This document shows positions 16,113-24,249 of a stretch of 64,000 nt of DNA, piece after piece. The notes beneath the pieces are model-generated. The model made no database searches, had not been told where the DNA came from, and was given only the letters and a program-made list of their open reading frames with translations. The position numbers and the translations under genes were made by a program. The DNA is from Sediminibacterium sp. (GTDB taxonomy: Bacteria; Bacteroidota; Bacteroidia; Chitinophagales; Chitinophagaceae), in assembly GCF_019264485.1 (NCBI RefSeq), contig NZ_JAHVAA010000011.1, forward strand, positions 372,001-436,000, in the 5' to 3' direction. How positions within the stretch are numbered: position 1 is the stretch's first letter; each line of letters opens with the position of its first letter.

Positions 16113-18380
16113 TTAACCCGCCACCTGCTTACGAATAATATTCAACGCACCACCCGCTTTAAACCACTCAATCTGCTGTTGGTTATATGTGTGGTTTACA
16201 GTAATACGATCAGAAGAACCATCTGCATGGTGTAATACAACCGTTAATGGCTGACCCGGTGCAAAAGAGGTAAGACCTTCAATATCGATGGTATCGTCTT
16301 CCTGTATTTTTTCGTAATCGTTTTTATCTGCAAAAGTAAGTGCCAGCATACCCTGTTTTTTCAGGTTGGTTTCATGGATACGCGCAAATGATTTTACCAG
16401 AATGGCGCGAACACCTAAGTGACGTGGCTCCATGGCCGCATGCTCTCTTGATGAACCTTCACCATAGTTTTCATCACCCACTACAATTGAACCAATATTG
16501 GCTGCTTTATAAGCACGCTGTGTGGCTGGAACAGGACCGTATGCACCACTCAGCTGGTTTTTTACAAGGTCTGTTTTTTCATTAAAGAAATTCAGCGCAC
16601 CAATCAGCATATTGTTACTGATATTATCGAGGTGTCCGCGGAACTTCAACCAGGGACCCGCCATTGAAATATGGTCAGTGGTACATTTGCCTTTTGCTTT
16701 GATGAGGAGTTTTAATCCTTTCAGATCAGTTCCTTCCCATGCTGCAAAAGGATCGAGTAACTGTAAACGTTTTGATGCAGGATCAACTGCTACCTGAATA
16801 CCACTGCCGTCTGCGGCAGGTGCCTGATAGCCCGCATCTTCTACAGCAAAACCACGCTGTGGTAATTCCTGACCGGTAGGTTCATCCAGTTTTACCTGCT
16901 CACCTTTTTCATTGGTGAGTGTATCTGTAATAGGGTTGAAAGTAAGATCGCCTGCAATAGCTAATGCAGTCACCAGTTCTGGTGATGCCACAAATGCCAT
17001 TGTATTTGGATTGCCATCGGCACGTTTGGCAAAGTTTCTGTTGAAAGAATGTACGATGGTATTGCGTTCTGCTTTTTCTGCACCCACACGATCCCACATA
17101 CCAATACAGGGGCCACAGGCATTGGCAAATACAGTAGCACCTATTTCAGAAAAAATATCAAGGAAACCATCACGCTCAATCGTGTAACGAACCTGTTCGC
17201 TACCGGGTGTAATAGTGTATTGTGCTTTTGTTTTCAGTCCTTTTTCTTTTACCTGACGGGCCAGACTAACGGCACGGCTGATGTCTTCATAAGAACTGTT
17301 GGTACAGCTACCAATTAAACCCACTTCAACTTTGGTGGGCCATCCGTTGGCAGCGGCCATTTCTTTCATTTTAGAAATAGGAGTGGCCAGGTCTGGTGTG
17401 AATGGTCCATTCAGGTGTGGTTCCAGTTCGCTCAGGTTTATTTCAATTACCTGGTCAAAATATTTTTCAGGAGCAGCATATACTTCAGGATCGGCATTCA
17501 GCGAATCTTTTACTTTATCTGCCATAGCAGCTACTTCTTCACGGCCAGTGGCTTTGAGGTAACGGCTCATACTATCATCGTAACCAAAAGTAGAAGTGGT
17601 GGCCCCAATTTCGGCACCCATATTACAGATGGTTCCTTTACCGGTGCAACTCATGGCACTGGCACCTTCACCAAAATATTCCACGATGGCACCTGTTCCA
17701 CCTTTTACGGTGAGTATGCCGGCTACTTTCAGGATAACGTCTTTAGGAGCTGTCCAGCCACTGAGTTTACCTGTGAGTTTTACACCAATCAGTTTGGGCC
17801 ATTTCAGTTCCCAGGGTAAACCCGCCATCACATCACAGGCATCGGCACCACCAACACCAATGGCAATCATACCGAGTCCACCGGCATTCACCGTATGCGA
17901 ATCGGTACCAATCATCATTCCACCAGGGAATGCATAGTTTTCCAGTACCACCTGGTGAATAATACCTGCACCTGGTTTCCAGAAACCGATACCATATTTA
18001 TTGGATACAGATGCGAGGAAGTCGTACACTTCTTTGCTTTCTGCATTGGCCACTTCAAGGTCTTTTTTAGCTTCCAGTTTGGCAGTAATGAGGTGATCGC
18101 AGTGTACAGTGGAAGGAACGGCTACTTTTGGTCTGCCGGCCTGCATAAACTGCAAAAGGGCCATTTGGGCCGTTGCGTCCTGCATGGCTACACGGTCGGG
18201 GGCAAAATCAACATAAGATTTACCTCTTTCAAAATTACTCAGTTGTTGATCCTTGTGCAGGTGTGCAAAAAGAATCTTCTCCGACAGGGTAAGCGGGCGT
18301 CCCAGCGCCTTACGTGCAGCATCAACCTTAGCAGGCATCTCAGCGTACACTTTCTTGATCATTTCAATGTCAAATGCCAT
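16113..18380 (-). CDS. acn: Aconitate hydratase
   Basis: A 755-residue cytoplasmic TCA-cycle enzyme that interconverts citrate and isocitrate through cis-aconitate. The [4Fe-4S] ligands are Cys359 in GSCTNSS, and Cys422 and Cys425 in NACGPCIG. Other family signatures are [12 protein letters not shown] near residue 160 and the C-terminal swivel motif [17 protein letters not shown] with the catalytic Ser-Arg. Length and the opening [12 protein letters not shown] fit the mitochondrial-type aconitase found in Bacteroidota rather than AcnB. It is transcribed alone; two repeat elements lie in its upstream region. Confidence 0.96.
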   Translation of the reverse strand: MAFDIEMIKKVYAEMPAKVDAARKALGRPLTLSEKILFAHLHKDQQLSNFERGKSYVDFAPDRVAMQDATAQMALLQFMQAGRPKVAVPSTVHCDHLITAKLEAKKDLEVANAESKEVYDFLASVSNKYGIGFWKPGAGIIHQVVLENYAFPGGMMIGTDSHTVNAGGLGMIAIGVGGADACDVMAGLPWELKWPKLIGVKLTGKLSGWTAPKDVILKVAGILTVKGGTGAIVEYFGEGASAMSCTGKGTICNMGAEIGATTSTFGYDDSMSRYLKATGREEVAAMADKVKDSLNADPEVYAAPEKYFDQVIEINLSELEPHLNGPFTPDLATPISKMKEMAAANGWPTKVEVGLIGSCTNSSYEDISRAVSLARQVKEKGLKTKAQYTITPGSEQVRYTIERDGFLDIFSEIGATVFANACGPCIGMWDRVGAEKAERNTIVHSFNRNFAKRADGNPNTMAFVASPELVTALAIAGDLTFNPITDTLTNEKGEQVKLDEPTGQELPQRGFAVEDAGYQAPAADGSGIQVAVDPASKRLQLLDPFAAWEGTDLKGLKLLIKAKGKCTTDHISMAGPWLKFRGHLDNISNNMLIGALNFFNEKTDLVKNQLSGAYGPVPATQRAYKAANIGSIVVGDENYGEGSSREHAAMEPRHLGVRAILVKSFARIHETNLKKQGMLALTFADKNDYEKIQEDDTIDIEGLTSFAPGQPLTVVLHHADGSSDRITVNHTYNQQQIEWFKAGGALNIIRKQVAG

Positions 18381-18408
18381 GGAATATTAATTTTAGATGT
18401 ATGATTAG

Positions 18409-18475
18409 GGATGTCTGATGTCTGATGGCAGATCTCAGATCTCAGATGGCGGATTGAAGGCCTGAAACAGGGGTT
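18409..18475. repeat. Repeat cluster, CAGATCTCAGAT family
   Basis: Tandem words ATGTCTGATGTCTGATGG and CAGATCTCAGATCTCAGAT face each other and are partly self-complementary. The 12-mer GATGGCAGATCT (18424-18435) is found again at 34826-34837, where it forms codons of an acetyltransferase. It lies upstream of aconitase in a divergent gap. Confidence 0.65.
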
Positions 18476-18528
18476 CAATCAATGTTTTGCCTCTGATGGG
18501 TGCGAATTTACGAAAAAAGGAGATAGCT

Positions 18529-18601
18529 TATGGTCCATGGTCGATGGTCCATAGTTAGGAAATTTTTTACCATTGACTATGGTCTATCAACCATAGACTA
18601 C
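18529..18601. repeat. Inverted repeat, GGTCCATAGACTATGG family
   Basis: TATGGTCCATGGTCGATGGTCCATAG (two words within 18529-18555) faces GACTATGGTCTATCAACCATAGACTA (18575-18600, two words). Pairing is imperfect and several registers are possible. Same words at 25187-25257, 26851-26877 and 26934-26965. No gene lies in this part of the gap between aconitase and pspC. Confidence 0.7.
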
Positions 18602-18661
18602 TTTCTTTTCACCAAAATTCTCTAATTTGCTGTTCAAAGCCCCTTTAATTAACCGTTGATT

Positions 18662-18883
18662 ATGCAAAAAATCAGAGAATTTCTTGAGCTGAGGGCATTT
18701 GGTGTTTGTACCGCTATTGGCGAAAAGCTGGGTATCGCCAGTTCAAGGATCAGGATGTGGTTTATCTACATTTCTTTTCTCACCATGGGGTCGCCCGTTA
18801 TCATCTACATGATCCTTGCTTTCTGGATCAATATCAAAAATTATATACTGGCAGGCAGGAGAAATCCGTTGAGGAACTGGTGA
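18662..18883 (+). CDS. PspC domain-containing small membrane protein
   Basis: A 73-residue protein starting at ATG 18662 (the frame extends to a TTG at 18656). The PspC domain covers nearly all of it: FLELRAFGVCTAIGEKLGIA, then SRIRMWFIYISFLTMGSPVI and a hydrophobic stretch IIYMILAFWI. One or two membrane segments place it in the inner membrane. PspC proteins take part in the phage-shock (envelope stress) response in proteobacteria; here the neighbours give no support for a Psp operon. It is convergent with kdsA and followed by an 18-bp perfect inverted repeat. Confidence 0.85.
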   Translation: MQKIREFLELRAFGVCTAIGEKLGIASSRIRMWFIYISFLTMGSPVIIYMILAFWINIKNYILAGRRNPLRNW

Positions 18884-18889
18884 AAAACA

Positions 18890-18979
18890 GAGGAATATCG
18901 AACAGAGGAACAGAGAAATTTCCAATGTTAGTGAAGCTGTAATTCCTTAGTTCTTCTGCTTCTCTGTTCGATATTCCTC
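18890..18979. repeat. Inverted repeat with 18-bp perfect arms, AGAGGAACAGAG family
   Basis: GAGGAATATCGAACAGAG (18890-18907) pairs perfectly with 18962-18979. GAGGAACAGAGAAAT-type words continue on the left arm and TTCTTCTGCTTCTCTG-type words on the right. The gap between convergent pspC and kdsA is filled almost entirely by it. CTCTGTTCCTCTG words recur at 43501-43535 inside the trehalase 3' end. Confidence 0.85.
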
Positions 18980-18983
18980 AGTT

Positions 18984-19811
18984 CTACTGTTTAACTGCTC
19001 CTCTAAGTTTCACCAACTGCTCCAACAACGGTTTCAGTAAATCAAGTCTTAGCATGTTTGCGCCATCGCTTTTGGCTACGGCGGGGTTGGGATGGGTTTC
19101 AATAAAAAGTCCATCGGCACCGGTAGCAATAGCTGCTTTGGCAATGGTACCAATGAGCTGGGGGTTACCGCCCGTTACACCACTGGTCTGGTTGGGTTGC
19201 TGAAGCGAATGAGTACAGTCCATAATTACCGGACAGCCATGTTCCTGCATCCAGGGAATATTTCGGTAATCGACTACCAGGTCCTGGTAACCAAATGTGG
19301 TACCACGTTCGGTGAGCATAACCTGGTTATTACCTGCCTGTTTAATTTTATCTACTGCAAATTTCATGGAGGGGCCACTGAGGAACTGTCCTTTTTTAAC
19401 GTTTACCACTTTTCCGGTATCGGCAGCAGCCAGCAGCAGATCGGTCTGGCGGCAGAGAAAGGCAGGTATCTGTAAAATATCAATAAAAGGAGCAGCCATA
19501 GCAGCTTCATCATGTGCATGAATATCTGATGTAGTAGGCAGTTTATAGGTATCGCCTACTTTTTTGATGAGTGATAAACCATTGTCGTCACCAATACCTG
19601 TAAAGGATGATGCACTGGTACGATTGGCTTTTCTGTAACTGGCTTTAAATACATAGGGGATACCAAGATCGGCGCAAATTTTCGATACCGTATCACCCAC
19701 TTCCATTACCAGTTCTTCACTCTCTACTACACATGGACCTGCAATCAGAAAAAAATTATTGGAATCGTATTGTTGATGTTTAAATAAATCTGCTAAATAA
19801 GCTGGGATCAT
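18984..19811 (-). CDS. kdsA: 3-deoxy-8-phosphooctulonate synthase
   Basis: A 275-residue cytoplasmic enzyme that condenses arabinose-5-phosphate and phosphoenolpyruvate to KDO-8-phosphate, the first step to the lipopolysaccharide core sugar KDO. Visible motifs: FLIAGPCVVES near residue 21, FKASYRKANRTS, the phosphate-binding LTERGTTFGYQDLVVD, MDCTHSLQQPNQTSG and DGLFIETHPNPAVAKSDGAN. Cys27 in the AGPCVVES motif corresponds to the metal-ligand position of metal-dependent KdsA, so it is probably the metal-dependent type. Length is normal. It is transcribed alone. Confidence 0.95.
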   Translation of the reverse strand: MIPAYLADLFKHQQYDSNNFFLIAGPCVVESEELVMEVGDTVSKICADLGIPYVFKASYRKANRTSASSFTGIGDDNGLSLIKKVGDTYKLPTTSDIHAHDEAAMAAPFIDILQIPAFLCRQTDLLLAAADTGKVVNVKKGQFLSGPSMKFAVDKIKQAGNNQVMLTERGTTFGYQDLVVDYRNIPWMQEHGCPVIMDCTHSLQQPNQTSGVTGGNPQLIGTIAKAAIATGADGLFIETHPNPAVAKSDGANMLRLDLLKPLLEQLVKLRGAVKQ

Positions 19812-19862
19812 GGAACTTGTTTAGGGGTAAAATTACGGAATTGTGGATGAGAAAGCAGGAAA

Positions 19863-19931
19863 GTGAGTAGTGAGTAGTCTGTAGTGAGTAAAAACAGCCT
19901 ACTTACTCACCATTGACTACTCACTATTCAC
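19863..19931. repeat. Inverted repeat, GTGAGTAGTGAGTAGTC family
   Basis: GTGAGTAGTGAGTAGTC (19863-19879) pairs with 19915-19931 at 16 of 17 positions. It lies between divergent kdsA and the threonine dehydrogenase gene, so it is not a terminator for either. It leaves only about 36 bases before the dehydrogenase start. Confidence 0.8.
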
Positions 19932-19967
19932 TTTTTCCTTTTCTTTGCTTCTCTAAAACAAGATTGC

Positions 19968-20918
19968 ATGTCGCAGCAAAAAGAAAAAATACTGGTAATT
20001 GGTGCGTCGGGTCAGATTGGTGTTGAACTGACGATGGCGCTGAGAAAATTATATGGGAATAATAATGTGATCGCATCCGATTTACGGGAACAGAATCCTT
20101 TACTGGAAGGAACAGGTCCTTATGTAAGTCTGGATGTAATGAATAAGGAAATGTTGCATGTACAGGTAATTCGCCAGAATATTACACAGATTTATCTCCT
20201 TGCTGCTATTCTTTCTGCCACGGGTGAAAAAAATCCAAACCTGGCCTGGCACCTCAATATGCAGGGTTTATTAAACGTACTCGATATTGCGCGGGAAGAA
20301 AAACTTACCAAAGTTTACTGGCCCAGCAGTATTGCAGTGTTTGGTCCTACATCTCCCAAACAAAACTGTCCGCAGCAAACTATTATTGAACCCACTACTG
20401 TGTATGGTATCAGTAAATATGCCGGGGAGTTCTGGTGTAATTATTATTTTCAGCGTTATGGAGTGGATGTGCGCAGTTTGCGTTATCCGGGATTGATCAG
20501 TTATAAATCGGCGCCGGGTGGTGGTACAACAGATTATGCAGTAGAAATTTACCATGATGCATTGGAACATGGTAAGTATAAATGTTTTTTACAGGAAGAC
20601 ACGTATTTACCGATGATGTATATGCCCGATGCCATTCGTGCAACGATGGAGCTGATGGAAGCACCGGCAGATAAAATTGCTGTGAGAACTTCTTACAATG
20701 TATCGGGTATGAGTTTCTCACCCAAAGAAATAGGAGCAGAAATTACCAAACATATATCCGGTTTTTCGATGAGTTATGCGCCCGATTACCGTCAGCAGAT
20801 AGCCAATAGCTGGCCACAAAGTATTGATGACAGTGTGGCTACGCACGACTGGGGCTGGAAACCGGAATATGACCTGTCGAAAATGACAAAAGATATGCTG
20901 GAGAACCTGAAAAAATAA
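19968..20918 (+). CDS. L-threonine 3-dehydrogenase-like SDR (NAD-dependent epimerase family)
   Basis: A 316-residue cytoplasmic short-chain dehydrogenase of the extended type. The NAD-binding motif GASGQIG lies at residues 13-19, and the catalytic Tyr146-x3-Lys150 is in VYGISKYAGE. The stretches VRSLRYPGLIS and GGGTTDYAVEIYHDAL are characteristic of SDR-type L-threonine 3-dehydrogenase, which oxidises threonine to 2-amino-3-ketobutyrate. A glycine C-acetyltransferase partner is not adjacent. The threonine assignment comes from the family pattern and is fairly firm, but activity cannot be proved from sequence. Confidence 0.87.
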   Translation: MSQQKEKILVIGASGQIGVELTMALRKLYGNNNVIASDLREQNPLLEGTGPYVSLDVMNKEMLHVQVIRQNITQIYLLAAILSATGEKNPNLAWHLNMQGLLNVLDIAREEKLTKVYWPSSIAVFGPTSPKQNCPQQTIIEPTTVYGISKYAGEFWCNYYFQRYGVDVRSLRYPGLISYKSAPGGGTTDYAVEIYHDALEHGKYKCFLQEDTYLPMMYMPDAIRATMELMEAPADKIAVRTSYNVSGMSFSPKEIGAEITKHISGFSMSYAPDYRQQIANSWPQSIDDSVATHDWGWKPEYDLSKMTKDMLENLKK

Positions 20919-21020
20919 GGTATGAAAGCAACGTTTTTCATCCCTATGGTATCATATATTACGATTTGACACTGGAATCATTCCTTCATTCAATCAAATC
21001 TTTACCGGGGGGTAAACTAA

Positions 21021-21054
21021 AAGAGCCGCAATAATTTATTGCGGCTCTTCTTTT
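21021..21054. terminator. Terminator between convergent genes
   Basis: AAGAGCCGCAATAA (21021-21034) pairs with TTGCGGCTCTT (21039-21049) over at least 11 bp, followed by CTTTTAC. It serves the threonine dehydrogenase gene and possibly the convergent barrel gene. Confidence 0.88.
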
Positions 21055-21067
21055 ACAACAGGTTTTG

Positions 21068-21805
21068 TTAGAACCTGAATCCAATATTGATACCAGCTCC
21101 ACGAATACCGGCCCATGGGCCGTCTGACTGTATACTGGCACCGGTAGCAGTTACCACTGCATTTTTAAATTTAAACGGACTGGCATCGATGCCATCCAGT
21201 TCTGCTTTTAAAGCGTCTCTTTCCTGTTGTGTAGCAAAAGATTTTACCACACTCAGGTCGCCTTTACTGCTTCCATAATGCCCGCCAATGATCCAGATAT
21301 CTAAAACAAGCACTTTGAAGATTCTATGTTGTGTACCAAACATGATACCACCACTGGTAGATTTTATTTTTCCGGCAATAGGAGCTTCTTCTGTTACATT
21401 ACCCGAACCATTATTATAGGTGTACTTGATTGGGGCTGTAATATCGAAAGAAGCAAAACGTAAATAGGGGGCTACATAAAATCCGCGCAGGTTGCCTTTG
21501 CCAAGGTAAAAACGTATTTCAGGCGTGAAAGCGGTGTTACCCATCTCAAACTTGTTGAAATTAAAATCTGATCCTTCAACAATGTTCTCAAAAGTACTTT
21601 TGAAGGGCAGACTGCCTTTGGGCATTGTTCTGAAACCCAGGGAAGCTGAAATGCGACCAGTGAGTTTTCTTTCATAAGTTAAATGGAAGTTCTTGGCTAC
21701 AAGTGAACTTACATTGAGCTTAACGATATTTTTCCCGCTTAATACAGGAACCTGTGCCTCCGTTACAAACGGAATACAGATAAGGAGGATGAGCCATTTT
21801 TTCAT
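21068..21805 (-). CDS. Outer membrane beta-barrel protein (DUF3575-like)
   Basis: A 245-residue secreted protein. The signal peptide is about residues 1-17 (MKKWLILLICIPFVTEAQ). After it come alternating hydrophobic beta strands, such as NIVKLNVSSLVAKNFHLTYER, TPEIRFYLGK and FYVAPYLRFASF. It ends GAGINIGFRF, a C-terminal aromatic typical of barrels. The pattern matches the DUF3575 group of Bacteroidota outer membrane proteins; no specific role is known. It is 17 bases downstream of the Rrf2 regulator stop-to-start and in the same direction, so they may be cotranscribed, with the regulator first. Confidence 0.75.
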   Translation of the reverse strand: MKKWLILLICIPFVTEAQVPVLSGKNIVKLNVSSLVAKNFHLTYERKLTGRISASLGFRTMPKGSLPFKSTFENIVEGSDFNFNKFEMGNTAFTPEIRFYLGKGNLRGFYVAPYLRFASFDITAPIKYTYNNGSGNVTEEAPIAGKIKSTSGGIMFGTQHRIFKVLVLDIWIIGGHYGSSKGDLSVVKSFATQQERDALKAELDGIDASPFKFKNAVVTATGASIQSDGPWAGIRGAGINIGFRF

Positions 21806-21822
21806 ACTGTTAGTTTTAGTGG

Positions 21823-22233
21823 TTACAGGATAGCCAGATCGGCTACCGTTTTATTTTCAAGTACTTTTAATGTATTATCTCTCACTTCAATCATGACTTT
21901 ATTCAAACCGCATTTTTTTTCATTGCAGTCATGGCATTTTTCATAGAAGTTAAGACTTACGCAAGGCAGCAGTGCAATAGGACCTTCAATCAGCCGCATC
22001 ACTTTTGCCAAGGGGATTTTATGGGGCTCAACATTGAAGAAATAGCCGCCACCTTTTCCTTTTTTACTCTCCAATAAACCGGCTTTTTTTAATTCAAGCA
22101 GGATATTTTCCAGAAACTTCAGTGGTATCTTTTTCTTGCTCGCAATTTCAGCTATCAATACCGGGCCCTCTTTTTTGCGTTCAGCCATAAAGGTAAGGGC
22201 TTTAAACGCATATTGTGTTTTTTTTGATAGCAT
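21823..22233 (-). CDS. Rrf2 family transcriptional regulator with Fe-S type cysteines
   Basis: A 136-residue DNA-binding protein. The winged helix (about residues 1-75) starts MLSKKTQYAFKALTFMAE and holds the wing KKGKGGGYFF. Four cysteines sit at Cys91, Cys100, Cys103 and Cys108 (LLPCVSLNFYEKCHDCNEKKC). The last three correspond to the [2Fe-2S] or [4Fe-4S] ligands of IscR/NsrR/RsrR. It therefore probably senses iron-sulfur status, oxidation or NO. Divergent from a barrel gene at 22320; the 86-base gap is a plausible place for its operator, but no clear palindrome is seen. Isc/Suf or sulfate-assimilation genes are not nearby. Confidence 0.9.
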   Translation of the reverse strand: MLSKKTQYAFKALTFMAERKKEGPVLIAEIASKKKIPLKFLENILLELKKAGLLESKKGKGGGYFFNVEPHKIPLAKVMRLIEGPIALLPCVSLNFYEKCHDCNEKKCGLNKVMIEVRDNTLKVLENKTVADLAIL

Positions 22234-22319
22234 AAGGAGTTGATTGAGGGGATGATTATTAATGGTGCAACTTTATATCATTGACCAAAAATGTTTTTCT
22301 TTACAAAGAAATCAATCTC

Positions 22320-22847
22320 ATGCGAAAAGTATCAAAACTTTCTTTATTTATCATCATCGCAACAATTTTTTGTTCGGCAGCGCAGGCTCAAATACTTAAA
22401 AGACCCCGTGCACTCGTGTTTGGCAACCTGGCTTATGCTTCACCTGCAGGTAGCGGGTTAGACCAAAACTACCGTGCCGGTGTTGCCGGTGAATTTGGAG
22501 GCGGACTTGGTTTGGGTAAAACCATCTTTACCGGCAGTGTTGGTTATCAGTTATTCAGCAGCAGACCGGGTGTTACTGCGGGTAACCTGCGTATTGTTCC
22601 GGTTAAAGTAGGGGTAAGACGTTATTTGTTGGGAAGTATTTTTTTGCAGGCACATGGTGGTATTGCCACACAGAGTTATGCCTACAGCGGTACGAAAGGA
22701 TCTTCTTTTATATATGAGCTGGGTGGCGGATTGAAACTGCTTAAAATGCTCGAAATACAACTTACTACCAATAGCTGGAAACAACCTGCTTCCTTCAACA
22801 GGTCGAATGCCTGGTTTTTGAAAGCGGGCTGGTCGCTGCGATTATAA
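22320..22847 (+). CDS. Putative outer membrane beta-barrel protein
   Basis: A 175-residue protein starting at ATG 22320; the frame is open to 22281, but MRKVSKLSLFIIIATIFCSA gives a proper signal peptide (about residues 1-24, ending QAQ). The mature part has amphipathic beta strands and glycine-rich turns (YRAGVAGEFGGGLGLGKTIF and GSSFIYELGGGLKLLKMLEI), compatible with an 8-strand barrel. No family is recognised. It is divergent from the Rrf2 regulator and its last six bases overlap the convergent dapB gene. Control by the regulator is possible. Confidence 0.65.
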   Translation: MRKVSKLSLFIIIATIFCSAAQAQILKRPRALVFGNLAYASPAGSGLDQNYRAGVAGEFGGGLGLGKTIFTGSVGYQLFSSRPGVTAGNLRIVPVKVGVRRYLLGSIFLQAHGGIATQSYAYSGTKGSSFIYELGGGLKLLKMLEIQLTTNSWKQPASFNRSNAWFLKAGWSLRL

Positions 22848-23558
22848 ACCCAGCACTTCTTTCATTCCCAGTACACCTTTGTGGTTTACTGCATATTCGG
22901 CAGCAAGAACGGCACCACCGGCAAACCCTTTTCTGTTATGTGCCGTATGAATGATCTCGATATCATCAATTGGTGAACTGTATTTTATTTTATGCGTACC
23001 GGGTGCCGGATCAATCCTTTCTGAAATAATGGAAAGCTCATCTGTTTTTGTTGATGGTTTGTTTACCCAATGAGTTTTGGTAGTAACAGCCGCCATAATC
23101 TGTTCTGCCAAAGTAATTGCGGTACCACTTGGGGCATCTTTTTTCTGTGTATGATGAATCTCTTCCATCGATACATCATAATCCGGATGCTTACTCATGA
23201 GCTTTGCGAGCTGTGTATTGATTTCAAAGAAAAGATTCACGCCAATACTATAATTGCTCGCATACACCAGGGTTCCGTTTTTCTGTTCGCATAATTGTCT
23301 GGCAGTTTCAAATTTATCTAACCAGCCTGTTGAACCACATACAACAGGTATGCCCAGTTCAAGACATTTCATAACATTATCAAATGCACTGTGCGGACTG
23401 GTAAATTCTATGGCCACATCTGCTTTGGCTGCATTCTGGGCATTGAGCTCCTGTGCATTGTCGAGGTCTATTTTTAATATAATGGTATGGCCTTTTGCTA
23501 CTGCAATTTCTTCAATGGCTTTTCCCATTTTACCATAGCCTACTAAAATAATATTCAT
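22842..23558 (-). CDS. dapB: 4-hydroxy-tetrahydrodipicolinate reductase
   Basis: A 238-residue cytoplasmic enzyme of lysine and meso-diaminopimelate biosynthesis; it reduces hydroxy-tetrahydrodipicolinate with NAD(P)H. The Rossmann start is MNIILVGYGKMGKAIEEIA. The substrate-binding region includes ASNYSIGVNLFFEIN, EEIHHTQKKDAPSGTAITLA with the family E-x-H-H-x3-K-x-D-x-P-S-G-T-A signature, and GTHKIKYSSPIDDIEIIHTA. Full length for the family's short form. It is the last gene of the run parA-parB-DUF5683-dapB and its 3' end overlaps the convergent barrel gene by six bases. Confidence 0.95.
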   Translation of the reverse strand: MNIILVGYGKMGKAIEEIAVAKGHTIILKIDLDNAQELNAQNAAKADVAIEFTSPHSAFDNVMKCLELGIPVVCGSTGWLDKFETARQLCEQKNGTLVYASNYSIGVNLFFEINTQLAKLMSKHPDYDVSMEEIHHTQKKDAPSGTAITLAEQIMAAVTTKTHWVNKPSTKTDELSIISERIDPAPGTHKIKYSSPIDDIEIIHTAHNRKGFAGGAVLAAEYAVNHKGVLGMKEVLGL

Positions 23559-23579
23559 TGACTGCGTATTTGTATTGTG

Positions 23580-24242
23580 TTATCGGATATTAACAGGTTT
23601 CTTGTTAGGTGGCTTGATATTCATTACCAGTCCAAACCCCGGTGATCTGGTTACGGGATTAAAAGTGGGTGTTACCTGCATACTCAGGTCATTGCTTACA
23701 TCGAAATGTTTGAGGTGAGCAAAAACGGTGGCATCTGCAATCTGTAATCCATAAGCAATCACAAACCATAAAATAGAATAATCACGGTCTCTTCTGAATG
23801 CGTTACGGTAACTCTGAACCGATGAAATGCTGAGTCCTTGTAACTGTGGGTCTATCAGTCGGTAATCTGTACTATCCGGTATAGTTGCCTGTGCTTTAAA
23901 CAAAGCCTCATAAGCGAACTTGGTTTTTTTGTACATACTATTGTTGTAAAAAAAAGTTACGGTGGGTATGGCCAGTATACCATATACAACGGGTATTTTC
24001 CAGTATTGCTTATTGTATGCCTGTCCCCAACCGGGCAATAAAGCACGACGTGTAGCTATTTTTGGGATATGGGGTTTGCTTACTTTTTTAAGTGTTGCAG
24101 TAACACTGTCTTTTTTTACAGTGGTATCTTGCTGACTGAACATACTGGTTTTGGCCAACTGATCTTTATCAGATTGCGCCTGCAATGTGGAGATGCCATT
24201 GCATAAGATCAGACATAGTATGAGGAACCGGAATACACGCAT
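23580..24242 (-). CDS. DUF5683 domain-containing protein
   Basis: A 220-residue protein with a signal peptide (about 1-22, ending LQAQ) and the conserved DUF5683 core starting near KIATRRALLPGWGQAYNKQY, followed by a membrane segment (VVYGILAIPTVTFFYNN). A second hydrophobic stretch lies in DYSILWFVIAYGLQIADATV. The ALLPGWGQAYN motif is the hallmark of this Bacteroidota family, of unknown function. It starts only eight bases after parB and precedes dapB by 21 bases. The same parA-parB-DUF5683-dapB order is, from memory, common in the phylum, where lepB often follows; lepB is absent here. Confidence 0.85.
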   Translation of the reverse strand: MRVFRFLILCLILCNGISTLQAQSDKDQLAKTSMFSQQDTTVKKDSVTATLKKVSKPHIPKIATRRALLPGWGQAYNKQYWKIPVVYGILAIPTVTFFYNNSMYKKTKFAYEALFKAQATIPDSTDYRLIDPQLQGLSISSVQSYRNAFRRDRDYSILWFVIAYGLQIADATVFAHLKHFDVSNDLSMQVTPTFNPVTRSPGFGLVMNIKPPNKKPVNIR

Positions 24243-24249
24243 GTAGTTA

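Noticed and set aside
17049..18404. Several long plus-strand frames opposite aconitase
   Set aside because: Shadow frames caused by the codon bias of the aconitase gene; no recognisable domains or upstream signals.
18409..18475. Short tandem repeats that could look like a CRISPR array
   Set aside because: Repeat units are about 12 bases, with no spacers of constant length and no cas genes in the window.
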